The notes below the pieces were generated by a model. It was given only the letters and a program-made list of their open reading frames with translations, was not told where the DNA came from and ran no database searches. Made by a program: the position numbers and the translations under genes. DNA of 64,000 nt from Mesodorylaimus sp. YZB2_4 (Eukaryota; Nematoda; Enoplea; Dorylaimida; Dorylaimidae): positions 118,080 to 182,079 of the forward strand of contig JASANH010001384.1 of the NCBI GenBank assembly GCA_030248295.1. Direction: 5' to 3'. Every line of letters begins with the position of its first letter. The stretch's first letter is position 1. Below, piece by piece: positions 56,801 through 64,000 of this stretch.

Positions 56801-59800
56801 GCAAATCCCTACATCATGGATTTTTCCCAGATCTTTGCCAACCCGTGTGTCTGCTGGAAGGGAAATGCCACGTTGCCCATTCGTCACCATTCTACTCTCC
56901 GCGCCTTTTTTCCGAGCCTAGCCGAACGCTAATTATGCGGCTTTTTTTCAAAACTTACTTTTCCCGGACCCTTTTGCTGTTTCGTTCACCTGTCGCCCAA
57001 CGCACCTTTTATGGTGGGTGGTTAGGAACAAGCAGACTGATGGCACCCGAGAAAAGTTAGTCTTGGTTGGGAACTGTCAGAACTCTTGAAACCAGCTCGG
57101 GGGGCTTTCAATAATACGCGCTGGGACCTACTTTATTGGCGGGAATTCAAATTTTTACCTAATCTTATACATAGTTAGTCTCTGTAGGCCTCCAAGATTT
57201 GAATTAACATCTGTATAAACTAATCAATTATCACTTTTTAGACAATCATCGAAAAATCTAATTGTCCTTTATTGATATCCTAACGAGAACAACCAGTCGT
57301 CTTTGGATTTTTCAACATTTTTTAATTTGAAACTTTGCTACTCTTTTATTTTCAAAAGATCAGAAAAAACGGCGTCGACAGACGAGAACGGAAAAATGAA
57401 TGAATTCAATTCGGTAAGTTAATAAATTTTTTTATGTTCTTCGTTCTTTTTCTTTACGAAATCGCTTCCTTTCTTTAATTCCATTGGCAGGTTTATGAGC
57501 TCCTTTGGGTCTGCAGCAGTGCACTATTGCAGTAGGCACGGGGGGGGGGGGGGGGGTATAACAGGTCAATATGTAAAAGATTGGCTTCGAAATGGTTTAG
57601 CTCTTTGATTAAGCTCGCCTCTCTCGTAAAGCCAGGATATATTCTGCTGAAAAACTGTCTATGTACGGCAGTCTGGTGGGGGCTTGGGAAATGATGGCTC
57701 TCGATGAATGCCACTCTCTAGTCGGCAAAATGGGACAGAAGGCTAAGAGTTGACTTTTTGAAGTGGCCAAATGGCGGGATCTGTGTCTGGAAAGGGTTTG
57801 GCGATCGATCGCAATGAACTTGAAAATTGGAGAGAGAAAGTGAGGAAGTTAAGATTAGATTACTTTTTGGTTCTTGTTTCTTTGTGTTTCCGACAGGTTT
57901 AGTCAGTCCAAGCAAACATGTTGCGCTTAGACAGCAGTTAGCAGCACGGATAGGAGCTATCCATCATCCACGTCCAATCTTTTTTGATAGTTGCTCCAGC
58001 TCTCGTCAGCACAGTCACAATCAGTGTGAACAAAAATTGAGGTCCTTCCATCCTTCAGTTCATACCGTACAGGCATGGGGTGACGTAGCATCGTGGTACT
58101 GACGTCTGACTGGTCAAGTTTTACACTTGTAACATCGAACAGCAGTGACTTGTGGTTACACTTTCTTAACGCCAAATACTAAAAAAGTGAGAAAATTATT
58201 TTTGATGGGTCCTAGGTGGCAAACTTTCGAGGAAAAATTCAGATGTAATTACAATTAAAATCTTGCCGTTAAAGTTCTCTTAAATAGCTGATTTTATTCT
58301 CAAAATCAGCTCACGGATTCATTCAATTGACATAGTTTCTTTCCTTCTAATTGATCGTGTCGTGCCCATGGTCACAGCATACCGTCGCAGTGCATACGTT
58401 CCCCAGGGTAACTATTTGAGGGGACAAATTGTAAAATTAAAACAATTCGGAGGGGAAACTAAATGAATATTTACGGTATCGACACGAAATATCACTGATA
58501 AGCAGATTATTTTGCATTGGGTAGCCAAAGATTCAGTTAATGAGCACTTCATTCAAGAGCTTCCTTGATGAAGCCGAAGGCCAACTACTCTTCACAGTGG
58601 CTGAGATGCCAGACAGCAAATGCGGACAGGCACTGGCTGAAATTCCGCTGGGCTAAAATTTTGTAAAACATCCCAGTGCATCATTTAGCCTTACCCTTGA
58701 GATAATGCAATAGATACAGAGAAAACGCAAGCAAGTGCTCTTATCTAATCCTAGTAAAAAATTTGCAAATTGTCGCTAGGACCCAGATTGTGTCCATCCG
58801 CGTTAGAAAGTAGCACCGACGGTTCCTGTAGCCTCGTATCTCTTGTAAAGCATTTTTTTATTTTGTTGTATTCCCTGCGCAAAAAGAATTTTCTTGAATC
58901 TCCCCTGATAGTTATTTTTGATATTCACAAACTTAGAAAAGATAAAAGACTGTTTCAGATTAATCCATCGAAACACTTTTGTTTCATCAATTTCTGAATG
59001 ACCACTTTTTCGATCAGGAGTCCTTCGAGTTGCTCCAGCTTTCACGAGTCAGTATAAACCAGTTAGTGTCTCAGGATTGTTGTCTGATACCTGCAGTTAT
59101 GCACTTGAAGCTGCAAAGAGCAGTGAGTCGTAAAGTGTGTAGCTACAACACAGTTCGACCCCTGCTTACAAGCTTTCTCATGGAGTTCCTGGTTGGATGT
59201 TTGATTGACCAGAGTAGACTATACTCCTTTCTGATCACTTTGACGATCTTGATAAAATGTAGTTTCAGATATGTCGCTAGTGTCTACACTAAATTGCTCA
59301 ATTAGTTTTGGCCTTGGTGCAACAATAAACTGTTATGATCTTTGACACTTTTCAATTTTTCTAAAAGTTTCTTTACTTTGTATGCACGACACGACGGCCA
59401 GTCCGTTTTCGAAAGGTTTTTCCACATGATCATAAAAGCCCAAATCCAAAGGAGTTGCGTGGAGATCTTAGGCTGGGGAATGGCTAGAGGCTGGCGGATA
59501 TCGAAGTCGGCTGCAAATTCTTTGTAGCTTACGCAAGACTGTGTATGCTTGTTCACGTGAAAAAGGCGTGTTTTCAAGATGATTCGCTCTGGTGGGAGTG
59601 GCAAAGTGTTGTGCAAGCGGATATTTGAGGTACCTTGATTTTTCTGATTCCAAGCAGCTTATGGCTCTTTGTTTTCTTTTTACCATTTTCTGGTAGAATC
59701 TGGTCAAAAACGCAGTATTATCTGTCCTACAGGTTTATTATTCTGCTGGAAAATGTATCCAATTTATTTCTAATGGAGTTCGTATCATGCTTACTTTACT

Positions 59801-62800
59801 ACCCGGCCCTGGCCACGTGTTTTGTTGCACAACATGTTTGGACCAGTTTGTGTATCCTCCCCTGCACGCTGTGCGGGCGTACTTGATGTAGATGTAAATA
59901 AGATAGGGCCTTGTACTAGGAGTATGTGGGTTGCTGGGGCCGTGATACAATCGACGATGAGTGTCATGCCCGTCGTCAGGGAGCCACTGATGCGTGAGAT
60001 ATCGTGTTTGGTTCGTGGCAGGAGAGTACGCGGGACGAGTCAGGTTTTACAATAGCTTCTGGTCGGGGCTAATGTTCGACTGATGTGGGTTTATAGGACC
60101 TGTTTCTCCGCGAATGGTGTCTGGTTCGCTGGTAACAAAGATGGGTGGTGGTCCGTAGTTGTCGTTGATATTGAGGAGGGTGCGATAGCATGGAGCGGGG
60201 AGACTGGCAAAGTTATTAAGTACGAATTGGCCAAATCAGTTTTGGCAACTTTTTGCTTCCACACCTTTTTGTGTTTCCGCTTCGGAATTTGCAAGATTTT
60301 GAGGATTATGAACGAAGTGTTGATTGTGCGGGTCTCTTTGGATTATATGGACAGTTTGATATTGGGTGACTTGAAAGGCGGGTCGTTATGCATTAGGTAG
60401 GTCGGAGTAGGGTACCAACTGTGCATCTAGCATGGGAGAGATTCCAAGGGAAGGTGATATGCATATGCATATAAATGCAAAGTTTCCCGCCATTTTCTTT
60501 TCAAACTGACCCTTTTGTCCAAGAAACTGTTTCTCGCCACTCTTTTACAAAAAAGCATGCGATAAAGGCACCTGCCAGTGCGATTTTTCTAATCCGTTTT
60601 CTCTGGGTGGGGTAAAAATGCTTGTTCGAGACCCCAGGGGGCGGATGCGAAACTTGTACCTTGACAGCTGTTTAGCTGACCAAACCTTGAAGGGGTGCTC
60701 CCTACCCTTATATGTCCATGCGTGAATCTGCCATGTTGATTTTCTGAGTGACCAGTCTGGGCACTGGCTCGGATCTGTCGCAAGTGTCTGGAATGAGCAG
60801 ACTTCGATTGAATCATGCGCGCACTCTCCAGCTTTCAATCCTTTGTGGATTATAGATCCCATTAGCTTTTTATAGCATCTCTTTTTCCATCGTTCTTGGC
60901 AGGCACAGGTGTCCTTTCGGAAATTGTGCACAGATCGTGGCTGTGTTGGTGTGTGCATAAAACGCAGATGGCGTCGTGCGATGGCGTGGCGGCTGGTGAT
61001 ATAGTTTTATGGGTTAGTGTAGTCTAGCCCGCTTGGACGGATCTCCTGTCTGACGGCCCATATACGGGGGTGGCAAGGGTTGAAAGCTGTTTGCATGGAG
61101 ATGGAGTGGAAGTTCGAAGGCAGTAGTCAAGTATACCATCCAGCTTCTGTTCCTTTTTGCTGCTGTACATACATTTTATCGTTGTCACTTTTCGCCTCTT
61201 TTTGTCATTGAAAAATTTATGACTTGACCCGATTAGGCCAACGTTGACTTATTATCGGAGGTTAGCGTGTGGCTAGGAATCGTCCATACTTGGCTTATCT
61301 TATGTCAATAGGAGCCGTGCAAGGAAGCCTGCAGCCCCAACTTCCAATAGGGGATTATGGACTTATGAGATTGGTGATAAAAATTGGACGAGCGGGTGCG
61401 AATCGCGAAAAGATGGATGCAATTGAGGTTGCATTTTTGGCAACGGAAAGCTACTTATGAAATTTTTCGGTGGCTGGGGTGTAGGTGTTGGGCACAAGCG
61501 AAGAGTGGGATGGCGCGGATACTGCTGTCCAAGTGGAATAAATTAGGTGCAGTGTGGGGTCTTTAATTTCTGAATAATTTTTTATCTCAGACTTGGATTG
61601 ATTATTCTTCGAGGTTTTCTTCAGTGAACATTGTGAATTTACATTTTGCATAGAGTTTACTAACCAGAAAGCACAATTTAATTTCGCGCTGGTTAGTTGC
61701 AAATTTTATTGAAATCAGTTTTGACATAGCAGGTCAGCATGTCGTCTGTTCATGGATTGGCTGTGGGGCGCATCTTATCATGCTCTGAGGAGGACGGGCC
61801 GAATGTAACTCTTTATCGTCTCGTAGGCGCTCGCAATCGGGCCATGAAGAAAGTCAGACGTCTGCCTTCAGGCCTGCCAATGTTTGGTTTAGAACTTGAG
61901 AATTTATAGCTACTTGACATTTCCTCCTCGAACCGCGCGCAGGCTCAGCTTTCCAGTTTTCTTTGTTTTGACATCGGTGGATTCCCCATTTTACTGATAC
62001 TGGATTTATTAGAAAAAATGATTTGCTCACTTACGATTTGACTTGCATTTGCTACAGGGCCTAGAATTCAACAAGAAAATTGCTCGATTCTAGTCTGTGG
62101 CATTCTCCGGGGATCGAGATGCTAGTAGAGAGGCAGAGTTTTCTCGAGTGTTTGGACTAAAGTTGTGACGAAGGTTTTCGAGTTTGAAATATTTGCTTTT
62201 GTGTGGCTGCCAGACTCTTTGCGAGGATGATCGGATCAAGCTAAAAGATTCCAACGAATTGCAATGGCGTTGCGGCTGGAATTTTTGTGAGGGTATGGGA
62301 AAAAGTGTTTGGTCGTGGCGAATTGTGTTGACTTTGGGATTTTGGGAATGGGATCTGGTGTGGGTTTGGTAGGGCAGGCCAAATGGTGTTGTGTGGGCTG
62401 GTGGGTGTAGGCTGGGTGGATGGAGACTTGTTGATGGAATAAGGTGTTGGGTGGTGCGCAGAAACGGGGAGCCAGGTTGGGGTGAATGATGGGAGTCAAA
62501 CTTTAATCGAAGGAGGCCTTTGTGGATGAGCTGGATTTGGATTTACCTTGGACCATAGGGATGGTCTGTATGCAGTTTCACGGTGTTAGTCTATGCCCGA
62601 ATGGGGAGGCACGACCCACAGGTTCTCATTAGATTCTGCACAGGTCCTCCGTTCAGTTGCGAGTTCGACCCTGAGCGAGGATGACGTTTTTTGTGTTTTT
62701 GGACAGGAGTCGATGACCTCGGCGCCACACCCGCCACTGCTGTACTTTCTTCCCGTTGTCCAACTTACGATTAGCATACCTTTAAAAAAGTATGAACGGT

Positions 62801-64000
62801 TAAAAATGAAGACATGTTCTCAAGTAGGATATGGCCCCTTTGACCGGTTTTCTTACACGAGCCGTCCTTTCCTCTCGCCGAAGGTCTAGACTTTCCATAA
62901 TTGGAGTTTTCAAGAAGGCGAGGCTGGCTGAGCGGACGGAAGATATTTGCCTGACTCAATTCGTGCCCCTGGCTTTTTGCACTCGCTTTCTGCCCTTATC
63001 TCGTTAGCTTCTTCATGGCGACGAACGAACGAGTCGGCTCGTCTTTTTTCCTGGTCATGTTGGCACTCAGTTAGACCATTGCTTTTTTCAATTCATGCAT
63101 CGGGCGGCGGTTGAAGGGCGATGGCCTTAAAAGGAGTGTGCATAAGACGAGGAGAGAACGGATAGGATGGAAAAAAGAGAAGAAAAAAGAAACGAGCTTT
63201 TCTTTTTCCCACCCGTTATACTCCTTTTTCACCGGGGCGACAGTGGGCAGGAGAAATCTCCTTCGAGAATGGATATCGTGTGTGTATATTAAAGGAACAA
63301 GGAATCGATTTCACGTACCAGCCAGCCAGAGCTGTTCTATCCGCTCTTATCACTGCAAAACTACTCGATTCGATAAAATGACCCCATACAAGGGACCCTT
63401 CGTGAGCAGATGGAAATTGAAATGGAACGGGTGAGGGGGGGGGGGGGGGGGTGAGCTAGTCGACTGACGGACGAAAAGAGGGAAGAAGCGCATGCGGGTT
63501 TTGCCCCGTTTTGAAGAGTAGGGGATGATTTAATCGAATTGTGTACCACACCTCCCAGGCCATTCGATACGGCCCAACGTTAGCCCGTGAAAGGTATGCA
63601 TTTCACGCCTGGCCCACAAGCTAGCTAGTGGTGGCTGGCGGCGACAGCTTTGATCGACTTTGCTTGCCATTTGCGGCTGGCTCGGGTCGATCGGAATGGT
63701 TGCGTGGCTTTGCCCTTTTCCATCTTACTTAGTCGCTTTTTTGGATCGTCGTCCTCGTCTCGCTTCGTCAACTCGTCTTCCTCGTCTAGGCGACGGCTTT
63801 TTCCTCGACTGGCCTCGGAGAACTGTATTGTGTGACGTGGACACGGCTTGCTTGCTTGTATTTGTATTGTGCATGACAGGGCTCGGCTTCGTTTAGGCTC
63901 GTCGACTCATCCATCCATTCCTCGTTGTTGCTCGAATCCATAAATGGCACGATTCGACCCGACTCGCGTGTGTGCACACGGAAAGAGAACGAAGGCTTTT
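53871..64000. other. Large region with no recognised gene; poly-G tracts
   Basis: No convincing exon, RNA gene or transposon is seen. Base composition changes: 53.9-55.2 kb is ordinary AT-rich DNA, while 55.5-57.1 and 60-64 kb are richer in GC and unlike the repeats upstream. Those stretches resemble the upstream flank of the abLIM-like gene at 15.5-17.4 kb, so they may be 5' flank or long introns of a gene continuing to the right. G runs occur near 56248, 57541 and 63436. Confidence 0.35.

Noticed and set aside
57362-57413. Possible 5' exon: ATG plus six codons before GTAAGTT, preceded by Arg/Lys-rich reading
   Set aside because: The start-donor pattern is suggestive, but no downstream exon was found and the basic frame hits a stop.
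60545-60958. 137-codon minus-strand open frame
   Set aside because: No recognisable family, odd composition, no supporting splice sites or repeats.
1-64000. CRISPR arrays, bacterial operons, rRNA or complete tRNA genes
   Set aside because: None seen. The window is a eukaryotic split-gene region.

Overview
This window is eukaryotic, from an invertebrate animal with split genes, GT-AG introns (many of roughly 50-700 bp), about half repeat-rich intergenic DNA, and no prokaryotic operons. An intronless chemoreceptor-type GPCR resembling the nematode SRSX group, very short introns, and a compact abLIM/UNC-115 gene suggest a nematode or a close ecdysozoan relative. That assignment is inference, not proof.

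Layout. 1-2.6 kb: the 5' part of a DCAF8-like WD40 gene on the minus strand, running off the left edge. 3.2-12 kb: two tandem paralogues of a secreted C-type-lectin-like plus PAN protein on the plus strand. The first (4265-6468) looks intact. The second (7448-11918) has a nonsense codon, a frameshift and a cysteine-poor PAN exon, and its last intron holds an inverted, broken copy of part of DCAF8. 14-17.5 kb: pyrimidine-rich low complexity, then the upstream region of the main gene. 17.5-27.7 kb: a complete 19-exon abLIM/UNC-115 gene (four LIM domains, linker, villin headpiece; 726 aa) with candidate alternative first exons and a candidate cassette exon. All exon phases join. 28.4-30.2 kb: a 5'-truncated, frameshifted non-LTR retrotransposon. 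30-43.5 kb: an accessory, repeat-dominated region with one intact GPCR gene (33498-34478), two copies of a tRNA-derived SINE, five copies of a dispersed repeat, and a 1.05-kb foldback element with an 8-bp target duplication. 43.6-45.7 kb: a complete three-exon THUMPD1/Tan1-like gene on the minus strand. 46.0-47.1 kb: an intronless serine-rich orphan gene on the minus strand. 49.6-50.0 kb: a short TIR transposon. 50.5-51.6 kb: a decayed trypsin-like protease. 52-64 kb: repeats, poly-G tracts and long stretches with no recognisable coding sequence.

The conserved genes have unrelated housekeeping or structural roles: CRL4 ubiquitin-ligase substrate receptor, actin-linked LIM scaffold, and tRNA acetylation adaptor. 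No pathway links them. The lectin/PAN pair is the one clear lineage-specific local duplication. Gene models were built by hand from homology recalled from memory and from splice-phase consistency. There is no transcript support.
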